The notes below the pieces were generated by a model. That model saw nothing but the letters and a program-made list of their open reading frames with translations. It was not told the origin of the DNA and made no database searches. Of a stretch of 42,740 bases of DNA, positions 31,102 through 39,464 are shown in pieces. How positions within the stretch are numbered: position 1 is the first letter of the stretch; every line of letters begins with the position of its first letter. This DNA comes from Rhodothermia bacterium. Lineage in GTDB: Bacteria; Bacteroidota; Rhodothermia; Rhodothermales; JAAAOL01. Both the position numbers and the translations under genes were made by a program. The stretch is from contig JAUIDY010000048.1 in assembly GCA_030428385.1 (NCBI GenBank), positions 1-42,740 of the forward strand. The letters run 5' to 3'.

Positions 31102-32166
31102 ATGTTGTTGCCGCTTTTATTTCCGCCATTGCCAGCCACCCCGCTCGTTTCGGTGGTCATGGCCAATTACAACTATGCCCGTTTTTTGCCGGAAGCGCTC
31201 GAAAGCGCCGTGGGGCAAACGTTCCGTTCCCTTGAGGTGATTGTTTGCGATGATGGCTCCACAGATCATTCCTGCGACATCGTGGCGCAATACGCGCAGA
31301 CCTGTGATTTTATCCATCTAATTCGTCAGCCCAACCGGGGCGTGGCCGCGGCCCTGAACGCCGCGTTTGCACACGCCAAAGGCGACGTGATCTGTTTGCT
31401 GGATGCCGATGATGTGATGGATTGGCAGAAGCTGGCGGCGGTGGTGCAGGGGTTTCGCACCTATCCAAAGGCGGGAATGCTGATGCATGCCATGCAGGTG
31501 GTCGATGCCGCCGGGCGGCGGTTGTACCAGATGCCGGGAGCTGCACCGGACCAGGGCTGGATCGCTGATGCCGTGCGCCAACGCGGCGGGCGGTGGCGCA
31601 ACCTCCCCGCCAGCGCGTTGTGTTTCCGTCGCGAATTGGCGGAGCGCCTCTTCCCGCTCCCGGAAGCCGTCTTTCGCCGCGAGGCGGATGGGTTTCTGTT
31701 CACGCTGGCTCCGCTCCTGGCCGAGGTGGCGTATCTGCCCGAGGCGCTCGGAAGTTACCGACTCCATGGCGGCAACCTGACCGGAACCACGCGGCTCACC
31801 GTGACCACGGCACAGCGCCACCTGGATGCCCTCGAACGTATCAACGGGGCGGTGAATGAGCGGCTGCGGCTGTTGCAACCCGAAGCGCCGCCGCTCGACT
31901 TGCGGAAGCATCTCAACGCGCGGGAGCAGCGCTTCACGTTGCTGCTGTTTCAGGAGCCGATGCTGGTGATGCTGCTGCCCGAATTACTCTCGCTCATCAA
32001 GGCGCTGAAGGCCGACGATTTGTACAGCTGGGGGCGCAAGCTGTTGGGCATCGCGGCGTATGTCTCGGCGATGCTGGTGCCGGTTCGGTGGCGGGCAGCA
32101 TGGCTCTCGCGGATGCTGGGCATGCAAACGATTCGGCGGTTGCTTACCGCTTCACCGTCTGGATAA
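31102..32166 (+). CDS. Glycosyltransferase family 2
   Basis: This 354-aa GT-A enzyme starts at ATG 31102; the open frame before it runs through the end of the flavoprotein gene and is not used. Motifs are PLVSVVMANYNYARFLPEAL, C-D-D-G-S-T-D, and I-C-L-L-D-A-D-D-V for the metal site. A hydrophobic region near 285-330 may bind the membrane. It is typical of polysaccharide-building GT2 proteins. It is the third gene of a tight + strand run (28782-32166). The last 23 bases overlap the 3' end of the convergent GT4 gene. Confidence 0.88.
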   Translation: MLLPLLFPPLPATPLVSVVMANYNYARFLPEALESAVGQTFRSLEVIVCDDGSTDHSCDIVAQYAQTCDFIHLIRQPNRGVAAALNAAFAHAKGDVICLLDADDVMDWQKLAAVVQGFRTYPKAGMLMHAMQVVDAAGRRLYQMPGAAPDQGWIADAVRQRGGRWRNLPASALCFRRELAERLFPLPEAVFRREADGFLFTLAPLLAEVAYLPEALGSYRLHGGNLTGTTRLTVTTAQRHLDALERINGAVNERLRLLQPEAPPLDLRKHLNAREQRFTLLLFQEPMLVMLLPELLSLIKALKADDLYSWGRKLLGIAAYVSAMLVPVRWRAAWLSRMLGMQTIRRLLTASPSG

Positions 32167-33343
32167 GTACGTCTTCGAGGCGTGCGGCCAGTTTGCGGCG
32201 GTCGAACGCAGGCCGGGCGACGGTTGCACCGTGTGTGCCAGCTTCTACGAGCGTTTGAGGGGTAGCGAAGAGGCGATCCAGCGTCTGTGCCAGCGCGTCC
32301 GGTTGTTCGGGCGGGACGTACCAGCCGCAGCGGTGCGTTTCCACAAACCGCCGCATCCAGCCATCCGTCGTCACGATAACGGGCGTACCGGCCCCCAGAC
32401 TGTCGAAGAACTTAGCGGGGGAGTTGGTGGCGAGCACCGGGCGGTTGATAAAGGAAACCAGCGAAATATCGGCCATGTGGAACCACGCCATCATGCGGTG
32501 CCGCGGTTCAGGCGGCAGTGCCAGCAGGTTAGGCAGGCGGGCCGCGGCGGCCTGCACCAGCGGGGCTTCATGCCCGTCGCCGATGCAGACAAACTGCACC
32601 TCGGGGCGATGGGAGAGCCGCTCGGCGGCGTGCAGCAGCGTGGCGATGTCGTTGGCCCGCCCGTAGGTGCCGCCATACAACACCACGCGCTTGCCTGTCA
32701 GATGATGGGTGTCCCGCAGCGTATCGATCAAGTCAGGCGTGACGGCATCAAGCAGCCCCAGGTCGGTGCCATTCACCAACGTCGTGACGCGGCGGGGATC
32801 CACGCCTTGTTGCAAGACGTGCGCCTCCATGTCGGGAGAAAGGGGCACCACATGCGCCGCGTGGTGGTACAGCCGGTGCTCCAGCAAGTAGAGCATCCGT
32901 TGCAGCAGCGGGTGGCGAATGGCTCCCATCTGAATGGGGAAGTCGGGCCACAGGTCTTGCAAATGAAACACCCACGGCACCCCGCGTAACCGCCCCACCA
33001 TCGCGGCGGCCCATGCCGTGGTGAGCGGCGTGGAGACGCCCAGGATCACGTCCGGGCGGTCGATGCGCAGGCCCCGGAGCACGGCCCCGGCGGCAAACGA
33101 GGCAAACGACCGCAACCGCTGACCCACGCCCATGTGGTTGTTATAGGCCACCGGGAGCGCATGCAGCGTGGTTCCGGGGGGCACCCAGTTGAACTGGTGG
33201 GTCAGGCGGCGGTGTTGCCACGCATCGGTGGTGATGAGGGTAAGCCGGTGGCGTTGGCTCCACTCCGTGAGTAAGGTATGGTGGCTGCCCGTCGCAGCGC
33301 AGTCGGGGGTGTTGTAATGCTGGTAAAAAACCGCGATGTGCAT
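32144..33343 (-). CDS. Glycosyltransferase family 4 (GT-B fold)
   Basis: This 399-aa enzyme has the two Rossmann domains of GT-B proteins. The N-lobe opens MHIAVFYQHYNTPDCAATG and contains VPWVFHLQDLWPDFP, as in WcaI/WbuB-type transferases. The C-lobe starts near K-R-V-V-L-Y-G-G-T-Y-G-R and holds the donor-binding N-S-P-A-K-F-F-D-S-L-G-A-G-T-P-V. It probably retains donor configuration and acts on a lipid-linked glycan at the inner membrane. It is the last recognised gene of the glycan locus and is transcribed toward it. The donor sugar is unknown. Confidence 0.9.
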   Translation of the reverse strand: MHIAVFYQHYNTPDCAATGSHHTLLTEWSQRHRLTLITTDAWQHRRLTHQFNWVPPGTTLHALPVAYNNHMGVGQRLRSFASFAAGAVLRGLRIDRPDVILGVSTPLTTAWAAAMVGRLRGVPWVFHLQDLWPDFPIQMGAIRHPLLQRMLYLLEHRLYHHAAHVVPLSPDMEAHVLQQGVDPRRVTTLVNGTDLGLLDAVTPDLIDTLRDTHHLTGKRVVLYGGTYGRANDIATLLHAAERLSHRPEVQFVCIGDGHEAPLVQAAAARLPNLLALPPEPRHRMMAWFHMADISLVSFINRPVLATNSPAKFFDSLGAGTPVIVTTDGWMRRFVETHRCGWYVPPEQPDALAQTLDRLFATPQTLVEAGTHGATVARPAFDRRKLAARLEDVLIQTVKR

Positions 33344-33348
33344 TCCAG

Positions 33349-33442
33349 GCTGTTTCTAAGAAGCGGTTTTGGTTTTCAGTTTGGAGCGAGCAAGACGCTG
33401 CGATGGCGCTTGTGCTGCCCAAGATCACAACTCCTAAACAGC
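33349..33442. repeat. Short inverted-repeat element upstream of the GT4 gene
   Basis: GCTGTTT at 33349-33355 and AAACAGC at 33436-33442 form a 7-bp inverted repeat. Each is next to a TTCTAAG block (33353-33360 region and 33443-33449). The interior has no gene. It could be a small MITE or a promoter structure; with one copy in the window this stays open. Confidence 0.3.
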
Positions 33443-33444
33443 TT

Positions 33445-33858
33445 CTAAGCGTCACCCGAGGCGGAAGGCGGCAATGCCGGGGGCTCTTGAAGCCCGCTCA
33501 GTTCAGGAAACGCCCCCTGGATCAGCCGGGCCACGCCGGCCGACTCTTTCAGGTTGTGCTTGTTCACCAGCGTCCTGATGTTAAACACATCCACGAGGGT
33601 GCCAATCAAACAAAGCCCGCCCGTGAGGAGGTACAGCAGCCCCATGCCCACCTGTCCCAGATAAAAACGATGAATCCCGGCAAACCCAAAAATACCGACC
33701 AGCGCCAGAATCAGCGTCACCGTTTCATCTTTGCGTCGCTGCCGGTGGACGTGGGCGAAGTGCATGGCCTGTTCTTCGGTCATGTCCTTCATCTGGCGGG
33801 CGACTTCCAGTTGTTCTTCGCCCGTTAGTTCGGGCATATAGCGAATGACTTTCGACAT
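33445..33858 (-). CDS. TM2-domain membrane protein
   Basis: This 137-aa protein is read from ATG 33858 (MSKVIRYMPELTGEEQLEV). The open frame extends 32 residues further up but overlaps the DUF2752 gene. A soluble helical N-terminus (~1-50) with an acidic patch precedes two helices of the TM2 domain at ~53-70 and 76-98. They are joined by GIHRFYLGQVGMGLLYLLT, the family signature. TM2 proteins have no settled bacterial function. It follows the DUF2752 gene by 7 bases, and the two are often neighbours in Bacteroidota. Confidence 0.85.
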   Translation of the reverse strand: MSKVIRYMPELTGEEQLEVARQMKDMTEEQAMHFAHVHRQRRKDETVTLILALVGIFGFAGIHRFYLGQVGMGLLYLLTGGLCLIGTLVDVFNIRTLVNKHNLKESAGVARLIQGAFPELSGLQEPPALPPSASGDA

Positions 33859-33865
33859 AAACGTT

Positions 33866-34201
33866 TCAGGATGTGGAGTAACGAAAAGCGGTCCAGGCGT
33901 CGCGCGCCAGGGTGAAGATACGGCCGCCCAGGACGGCGAGGGCCAACCCGCCAAACGGGTGGGCCTGGAAGGAAGCTACGACCTCGCCGCGAAACAAAAA
34001 GGCGACGGCATGACCCAGTCCACAGCCGGGGCAGCGCTCCAGCCCCATCCACTGGAACACGCAGAGGTCAAACAAGCCTTCCTGGGTGGGGTCGGTGCAG
34101 GCGAGGGCGATCAGCCCGCCCATCCACACGGCAGCCTCTGCGAGCGAACGATAGGCGGCTCGTTGAGACGGGGCGAGGGGACGGTGGTGAATGCGAAACA
34201 T
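33866..34201 (-). CDS. DUF2752 membrane protein
   Basis: This 111-aa protein has hydrophobic segments near 23-40 and 80-98, with the DUF2752 signature L-E-R-C-P-G-C-G-L-G-H-A-V-A-F-L between them, followed by FQAHPFGG. The family is small, membrane-bound and of unknown function. The paired cysteines (CPGC) might bind a metal or undergo redox changes, but this is not shown. It is in an operon with the TM2-domain gene. Confidence 0.85.
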   Translation of the reverse strand: MFRIHHRPLAPSQRAAYRSLAEAAVWMGGLIALACTDPTQEGLFDLCVFQWMGLERCPGCGLGHAVAFLFRGEVVASFQAHPFGGLALAVLGGRIFTLARDAWTAFRYSTS

Positions 34202-34425
34202 GACGGCGCTCTACGCATGGAGGAACGGCAAAGATACAGCACAGCAGGGGATGGCGGAAGAGAAGAACCGGAAGAGAGGGCGGATCCGGTCGCTGGTTTT
34301 AACGAAAGGGTACGACGAGAAGCGCTTCCAGAAAATAGGCTGCCTATCGGATTGAAGGTGTAATTGATCAAGGAATTTCGTATGGTGTGGTGCTCCACTC
34401 TTCTTAACCTTTCAGGCCATCTTGC

Positions 34426-34656
34426 ATGACCACTCATATCTTGCTCGGACAACCCTTGAATTTATTTGTTTGGGATTATGGCCGGTATGGTACCGGCAGC
34501 GCACCATTTAACGGGGATGTTGAGCATATTCGTGAGACATGGCGGACGGTACAGCGCCATGCCATGATTGGACAATCGAAAGGAACGCTTTATGCCCCGC
34601 CTGCGCCTCGTGAAGTAACCGTGTTGGAGCGGGAAACACTCAGCCCTACCTCGTAG
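34426..34656 (+). CDS. Possible small hypothetical protein
   Basis: A 76-codon frame encodes a protein beginning MTTHILLGQPLNLFVWDYG. Its third codon positions are more A/T-rich than in the genes around it, which could mean foreign origin or that it is not a gene. No Shine-Dalgarno, signal peptide or membrane helix is seen. I recognise no family. Confidence 0.3.
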   Translation: MTTHILLGQPLNLFVWDYGRYGTGSAPFNGDVEHIRETWRTVQRHAMIGQSKGTLYAPPAPREVTVLERETLSPTS

Positions 34657-34668
34657 CTGCCTGCACCG

Positions 34669-34809
34669 TTACAACCCGATCACCGGCTCATCTCTTGTCA
34701 CGTCGAAAAGCTGCACGGCGCATTTCTCTTTCATATGCAGGTGTAGCTGCTCGGCATAGGTGGTAATTCCGTCGCCGAGTTTTTTTCGACGGCATGGGGC
34801 GGTTCCACG
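34669..34809 (-). pseudogene. Possible gene remnant (C-terminal fragment)
   Basis: Reading the minus strand from 34809 to the TAA at 34669 gives about 46 codons between two in-frame stops, including KLGDGITTYAEQLHLHMK and QLFDVTRDEPVIGL before the stop. This looks like an ordinary protein end, but there is no upstream start of useful length. The minus strand just upstream (34812-34900) is open in another frame, which would fit a frameshifted gene. The family is not recognised. Confidence 0.25.
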
Positions 34810-34898
34810 CTATCTAAGTCCACTGGCTCCCTCTCGGTGCATGGGTGTGGTATGCCTTTTTGTCCCGGTCAAAAAGCCCGCATCGATACAGGCGTTGG

Positions 34899-35252
34899 TT
34901 AATGTTGGGTGGCTGCATCCACGGCCTCTTGGGTCCGTTCGATAGACCCGCGTTGTTGATCCACTACCTCCTGGTTTTGTCGGTGGGCGTCCTGGGGCGA
35001 GTGCGTACGGGCCGAACTGGCATCAACAGGGGCCTGGAAGGCCAGCGCCTTGCGTTTGTTGCCAATGCGCTTCCAGTTGTTTTCGCTCATCTGTTGCTCG
35101 ATATCACCCGTGAAACGGTTGACGCGCGTAGCAGCGTTGGGGACTTGCTGGGCATAGGGGCCTTCGCCCGCCGCATAGGTTTCATAAGGCGTAGGCCAGA
35201 CAAAGTAGGCCAGCAGGCCCGCCACAATAAGAAGTAAGAAAAAGTTGCGCAT
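34899..35252 (-). CDS. Small single-helix anchored protein, function unknown
   Basis: This protein of about 117 aa is read from ATG 35252 (MRNFFLLLIVAGLLAYFVW); an ATG at 35267 is also in frame. The N-terminal helix (~3-19) is either an anchor or an uncleaved signal. The rest is polar, with RVNRFTGDIEQQM and a Gln/Glu/Ala-rich tail that is likely helical. I recognise no family. Its start is divergent from the sensor kinase gene 170 bases away. Confidence 0.6.
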   Translation of the reverse strand: MRNFFLLLIVAGLLAYFVWPTPYETYAAGEGPYAQQVPNAATRVNRFTGDIEQQMSENNWKRIGNKRKALAFQAPVDASSARTHSPQDAHRQNQEVVDQQRGSIERTQEAVDAATQH

Positions 35253-35422
35253 GTGCTTGCAAGCCAACAGGTTGTTGAAAAGGTAGGACCTCCCTTTTTA
35301 GTATCGCCCGCTGTGCCCGAATCTTTATTAAGCAGGGCCGAAAGGGCGGGTAGATTGACTTGCGCCCGCGCCTTTCTCCTCCCTATGCTCGCAGGAATAG
35401 GAATAAACGGGTCCAAACGTCC

Positions 35423-38400
35423 ATGCGGTGCTTAGGCTGGCTTCTCGTGATGGTGGTGGCTGTGCAGGTGGTACAGGCACAGGCCCCCGTGGCGCGTTTC
35501 GAGCGGCTGTCGGTGGAGCAGGGGTTGTCGAACGCACGGGTTAACGACATCCTGCAAGACCAGCAGGGGTTTTTGTGGATCGCCACGGAGCACGGGCTTA
35601 ACAAATACGATGGGTATCAATTCGCCGTTTATGAGCACGAGCCGCATGAGGCCCATTCGCTCGCCGCGTCGTGGATCCGGCACCTGTATGAGGACCCGGG
35701 AGGGACGCTGTGGATCGTGCCGTTTGTGGATGGCCTGACGCGGTTCGACGCATCCACGGGGCGGTTCCAGCACTTCGTCCACGACCCCGCTAATCCACAC
35801 ACCGTGCTGCCGGGACAGGTGTTGGCGCTGGCGAGTGATGGGAGAGGACGGCTGTGGGTAGGCACGGAGGCGGGCTTGCAGTGGTTTGATACCGCGACGG
35901 GTCGTTTTGAGCGGCTTGACACAACTCCTGCCTTCGGCGACGTAACGGTGACGACCCTTCATGCAGACCGGGCGGGTGCCTTGTGGGTGGGCACGGCGCA
36001 GGGCCTCTATCGGGTGGATCCCACGCGGACGCGTCTGGAGCGTCCAAGCCACGATGGGGCGGTGCCGCAGGAATTTCAAACCGCCGCCGTTCGGTGTTTC
36101 TTCGAAGACCATGCCGGGGTGCTGTGGGTTGGCACCGCCGCGGGGCTGCTCCGGGTGGATCCGGGCACGCAGGAGGCACAGCGCATGCGTGTGCAGGGAA
36201 GTGGGGCGGCACGGTTGGATCAGGCAGATATCCTGTTGATCTATGAAGCACCAAAACAGCCGGGGACCCTCTGGATAGGTACCGAGGGCGGGGGACTGGA
36301 TCGGTTGGAAGTGGCAACGGGGATTACGCATCACTACGCCGCCAATTTTAGCGACCCCACCGTGAGTGAACGCGCCACCTTACGGTCGCCCATGGTGCAG
36401 TTTGTGCAGGAGGACCGGACGGGGCAGATGTGGGTGGGCACCAATGCAGGCCTGCACTATCTCGACCGAAGCACGGACCGGTTTACGGTTTATCGATTCC
36501 GTCCGGACGATGCCTGGAGCCTGAGCCATCCCAACGTGCGAATGATGTATGAGGACCGATCCGGCGTGCTGTGGGTGGGCACGGCCGGGGGCGGATTGAG
36601 TAAGCTGAACCCCCGGCAGCAGCGCTTTGCGCATCAGTTTTATGATCCCCGCTATCGAGGCCTGAACGACGCCCTGGGTGTGACTGCGCTGCACGAACAA
36701 GCTGATGGCACGTGCTGGATAGGCACCACGGGATACGGGCTGGTTAGATATGAGCCCGCCACAGGCGACTCCACGTGGTACCAGCAGCAGACCGCCGCGC
36801 CCCACCACCTGAGCCATAATTTTGTCACCGACCTGTATGCTTCCCCGGCTACACCGGGCATCTTGTGGGTGGGCACCTATGGGGGGCTCAATGTCATCAA
36901 CATGCGCACGGAAGAACGGGTGCCTGTGCCGAAGACGAACGGAACCGCCGATGTGTTCATCCGCTCGCTCTATGAGGGCCCCGATGGCCTGCTGTGGGTG
37001 GGCACCTCCGGGCGGGGCGTTGGCTGGCTAAACGATACCACGGGTCGGATTACGTACATTCCCTGTGGGAGCGAGACCGCGCAAAGCCTCCGTACCTGCG
37101 ATGTCCTGACCCACCTCGTGGACGCCGCCGGGACGGTGTGGATCGGAACGGTGGCGCAGGGGCTACACCGCTACGATCCGGCGACGGGCCTCGTCACCCG
37201 CTATCACGAACGAACGGAGGGCAACGGGCAGCCGCCGGGGTCCATCCTCGCCTTCGCCGAAGGCCCGTCCGGGACGCTGTGGATCGGTGGTTACAGCAGC
37301 GGCCTCACCCACTTTGACCCCGCCACCGGGCGCTTTCGCAACTATACCCGCCGCGACGGGATGCCTAGCAACCAGGTGCTCGACCTACAGGTGGACGCAA
37401 ACGGTCACATCTGGGCCAGCACCGACCGAGGCCTGGCGCGTTTCGATCCCGCCACCGAGACCGTGCGTACCTTCGACGTAGACGACGGATTGCAAAGCAA
37501 CCAGTTTTCCCGCAACGCCTCCGCGAAAGGGAACGACGGCACACTGCTTTTTGGCGGCATCGACGGGATCAACCGCTTTCACCCCGACAGCCTCGACCAG
37601 CAGGCTCCGGTGCCGCCCGTGGTGCTGACGGCCTTGCAGGTCCGCACCGCCGCTGGGGAAACCCGCACCGTATTGGATCCCGCGAGACACACGGCGCTGC
37701 ACCTCAACCATCGAGACCGCGAAATCAGCTTTGAGTTTGCCGCGCTGGATTTTACCAACCCTAAGAAAAACCAATATGCCTATCGCCTCGATGGCGTAGA
37801 CGAGGCATGGGTGGAGGCGGGCACACGTCGCTTTGGCAGTTACACCAACCTCGCGCCGGGGCAGTACACGTTGCAGGTTAAAGGAGCCAACAGCGATGGC
37901 GTATGGAACGAGGTGGGGACAACGCTGGCGCTCACGATCACGCCGCCGTTCTGGCAAACGTGGTGGTTCTATGGTCTCAGCGGAGCGGGGGTGTTGCTAC
38001 TGATGGGGCTGGTGCATGCCGTCCGCGTGCGTGCGGAGGCGCAGCGACAGGTGCAACTGGAGCGCGTCCGCACTGCCGAGCACGCCCGCGTGCGCAAGAA
38101 GGCCGCCAAAGACTTTCACGACGAACTGGGGCACCTGGCTACCAAAATTACCCTGTTTGGCGAAATCCTGCGCCGCAACCCGGATGGGGCCTACCTCGAT
38201 CGCATCATCGGCACCTCGAAGCGTCTCTCTAGCGGCATGGGCGATTTTATCTGGACCCTCGACCCCGAACGCGAGACGCTGATGGATGTGGTGGTGCGGC
38301 TCAAGGACTTCGGTGATGAGTTATTTTCCAACACCGGCATTGCCTTTCGCGTAGACGGTCTGGAGGCGTTGCCCGCCAACCTGCGCCTGCCGATGGATTG

Positions 38401-38683
38401 GCGACGGCACCTCACCCTGCTTTTTAAAGAAGGCATGCACAACGCCCTGAAGCACGCCCGCTGCACCCAAGTAGACCTACAGGTGACCTGCACCGATAGG
38501 CACCTCACCCTGTCGCTTTCTGATGATGGGGTCGGGTTTGATCAGGCAGAAACCCCGACGGGGCAAGGACGGGGCAACATGCGCAGCCGTGCCGAGGCGC
38601 TGGGCGGGACGTTTCTTCTGGAGACGGCTCCGGGTGCGGGCACGACGCTGGGTTTTAGTGGTCGCCTGCCGGAGGATGCGTAG
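35423..38683 (+). CDS. Periplasmic beta-propeller sensor histidine kinase
   Basis: This protein of about 1086 aa starts at ATG 35423, which gives a signal peptide ending near V-Q-A-Q-A. Residues ~25-740 hold two seven-bladed propellers built from repeats of the form G-x-L-W-V-G-T-x-x-G-L with R-F-D-x-x-T-G-R-F. A Y_Y_Y domain (~755-840) and one transmembrane helix (~843-866) follow. The cytoplasmic part has a HisKA_3 dimerisation helix with the phosphoacceptor His899 (D-F-H-D-E-L-G) and a HATPase with Asn1007 (E-G-M-H-N-A-L-K-H-A) and D-D-G-V-G-F. It has no receiver or DNA-binding domain, unlike hybrid SusR-type sensors. The propeller probably binds an oligosaccharide or related ligand. The response regulator gene starts 36 bases downstream. 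Confidence 0.93.
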   Translation: MRCLGWLLVMVVAVQVVQAQAPVARFERLSVEQGLSNARVNDILQDQQGFLWIATEHGLNKYDGYQFAVYEHEPHEAHSLAASWIRHLYEDPGGTLWIVPFVDGLTRFDASTGRFQHFVHDPANPHTVLPGQVLALASDGRGRLWVGTEAGLQWFDTATGRFERLDTTPAFGDVTVTTLHADRAGALWVGTAQGLYRVDPTRTRLERPSHDGAVPQEFQTAAVRCFFEDHAGVLWVGTAAGLLRVDPGTQEAQRMRVQGSGAARLDQADILLIYEAPKQPGTLWIGTEGGGLDRLEVATGITHHYAANFSDPTVSERATLRSPMVQFVQEDRTGQMWVGTNAGLHYLDRSTDRFTVYRFRPDDAWSLSHPNVRMMYEDRSGVLWVGTAGGGLSKLNPRQQRFAHQFYDPRYRGLNDALGVTALHEQADGTCWIGTTGYGLVRYEPATGDSTWYQQQTAAPHHLSHNFVTDLYASPATPGILWVGTYGGLNVINMRTEERVPVPKTNGTADVFIRSLYEGPDGLLWVGTSGRGVGWLNDTTGRITYIPCGSETAQSLRTCDVLTHLVDAAGTVWIGTVAQGLHRYDPATGLVTRYHERTEGNGQPPGSILAFAEGPSGTLWIGGYSSGLTHFDPATGRFRNYTRRDGMPSNQVLDLQVDANGHIWASTDRGLARFDPATETVRTFDVDDGLQSNQFSRNASAKGNDGTLLFGGIDGINRFHPDSLDQQAPVPPVVLTALQVRTAAGETRTVLDPARHTALHLNHRDREISFEFAALDFTNPKKNQYAYRLDGVDEAWVEAGTRRFGSYTNLAPGQYTLQVKGANSDGVWNEVGTTLALTITPPFWQTWWFYGLSGAGVLLLMGLVHAVRVRAEAQRQVQLERVRTAEHARVRKKAAKDFHDELGHLATKITLFGEILRRNPDGAYLDRIIGTSKRLSSGMGDFIWTLDPERETLMDVVVRLKDFGDELFSNTGIAFRVDGLEALPANLRLPMDWRRHLTLLFKEGMHNALKHARCTQVDLQVTCTDRHLTLSLSDDGVGFDQAETPTGQGRGNMRSRAEALGGTFLLETAPGAGTTLGFSGRLPEDA

Positions 38684-38719
38684 ACGCACGAATCAAGCAC
38701 TCAACAATCCTGAACGCCC

Positions 38720-39355
38720 ATGATCACCGTTGGCATTGTAGAAGACGACCGCGACGTGCGCGAAAGCCTGGCGCTGTTGATCAACAGCGTGTCGGGATAT
38801 GCGTGCGTGGGGCACTACGGCTCCTGCGAAGCGGGCGTGCCTGCCTTGTTGGCGGCCCCGCCCGATGTCGTGCTCATGGACATTGGATTGCCGGGGCGCA
38901 GCGGCATCGAGGCGATTCGCGACCTGAAGGCAGCGCTGCCTGCACTCGATGTGGTGGTGCTTACCATTCACGAGAACGATGCCGTGGTGTTCGAGGCGTT
39001 GTGCGCGGGGGCGTGTGGCTATCTGCTCAAAGACGAAGGCCCGGAGCGGTTGCTCGAAGCCATCCACGACGTGCATCATGGCGGGGCCCCGATGAGCACC
39101 CAGATCGCCCGGCTGGTCGTGGGGTCATTTCAGCAAGCCCCGCCCGTCCCGTCGCCCCTCACGCCCCGCGAAACCGAGGTGCTGCACGAACTGTGCCGGG
39201 GCAAAAGCTACAAGATGATCGCCGACGCGCTGTGTATCAGCGAAGAGACGGTGCGCCGCCATCTCAAAAGCATCTACCGCAAACTGGAGGTGCATTCCAA
39301 ATCTGAAGCCGTAGCGAAAGCGTACGAGACGCGGTTGGTGCGGGGCGTCAGGTAA
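38720..39355 (+). CDS. NarL/FixJ-family response regulator
   Basis: This 211-aa protein has a receiver domain (~1-120) with acidic residues E-D-D near 8-10, phosphoacceptor Asp54 (V-L-M-D-I-G-L-P-G), a Thr in VVLTIHEN and Lys in YLLKDEG. Its C-terminal LuxR-type helix-turn-helix (~148-205) has LTPRETEVLHELCRGKSYK and EETVRRHLKSIYRKL. It is the partner of the upstream propeller kinase and would activate transcription after phosphorylation. The dyad at 39385-39402, 29 bases past its stop, is a candidate binding site. Confidence 0.93.
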   Translation: MITVGIVEDDRDVRESLALLINSVSGYACVGHYGSCEAGVPALLAAPPDVVLMDIGLPGRSGIEAIRDLKAALPALDVVVLTIHENDAVVFEALCAGACGYLLKDEGPERLLEAIHDVHHGGAPMSTQIARLVVGSFQQAPPVPSPLTPRETEVLHELCRGKSYKMIADALCISEETVRRHLKSIYRKLEVHSKSEAVAKAYETRLVRGVR

Positions 39356-39361
39356 GGGGCA

Positions 39362-39379
39362 GGGCAAGCCGTTTTGCCC
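39362..39379 (+). terminator. Possible weak terminator hairpin after the response regulator gene
   Basis: GGGCAA and TTGCCC form a 6-bp stem with loop GCCGTT, six bases after the stop codon. No T-run follows, so intrinsic termination is doubtful. Confidence 0.3.
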
Positions 39380-39384
39380 ACGAG

Positions 39385-39402
39385 ATGACCCAAATGGGTC
39401 AT
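39385..39402. promoter_or_regulatory. 18-bp perfect dyad, candidate operator
   Basis: ATGACCCA-AA-TGGGTCAT has 8-bp arms that match exactly around a 2-base centre. It lies 29 bases after the response regulator stop and 63 bases before the start of the exported FG-GAP protein gene. LuxR/NarL-type regulators bind dyads of about this length as dimers, so it is a candidate target for the adjacent regulator. Only one copy is seen in the window. Confidence 0.45.
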
Positions 39403-39464
39403 GAAAGAGGCTGTGTTCGTGGATTATCCTTTGTGGTGTTCTTCATCCACTTTCCAGATCGGGC

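Larger units (their letters stand above)
34202..34898. other. Low-coding-density stretch with gene remnants
   Basis: These ~700 bases hold no strong gene. The + strand has a 76-codon open frame (34426-34656) and the minus strand has a 46-codon piece that reads like a protein C-terminus (34669-34809). Base composition is less GC-rich than the neighbouring genes around 34350-34520. It may be a decayed or recently acquired segment. No inverted repeats of an insertion sequence were seen. Confidence 0.4.
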
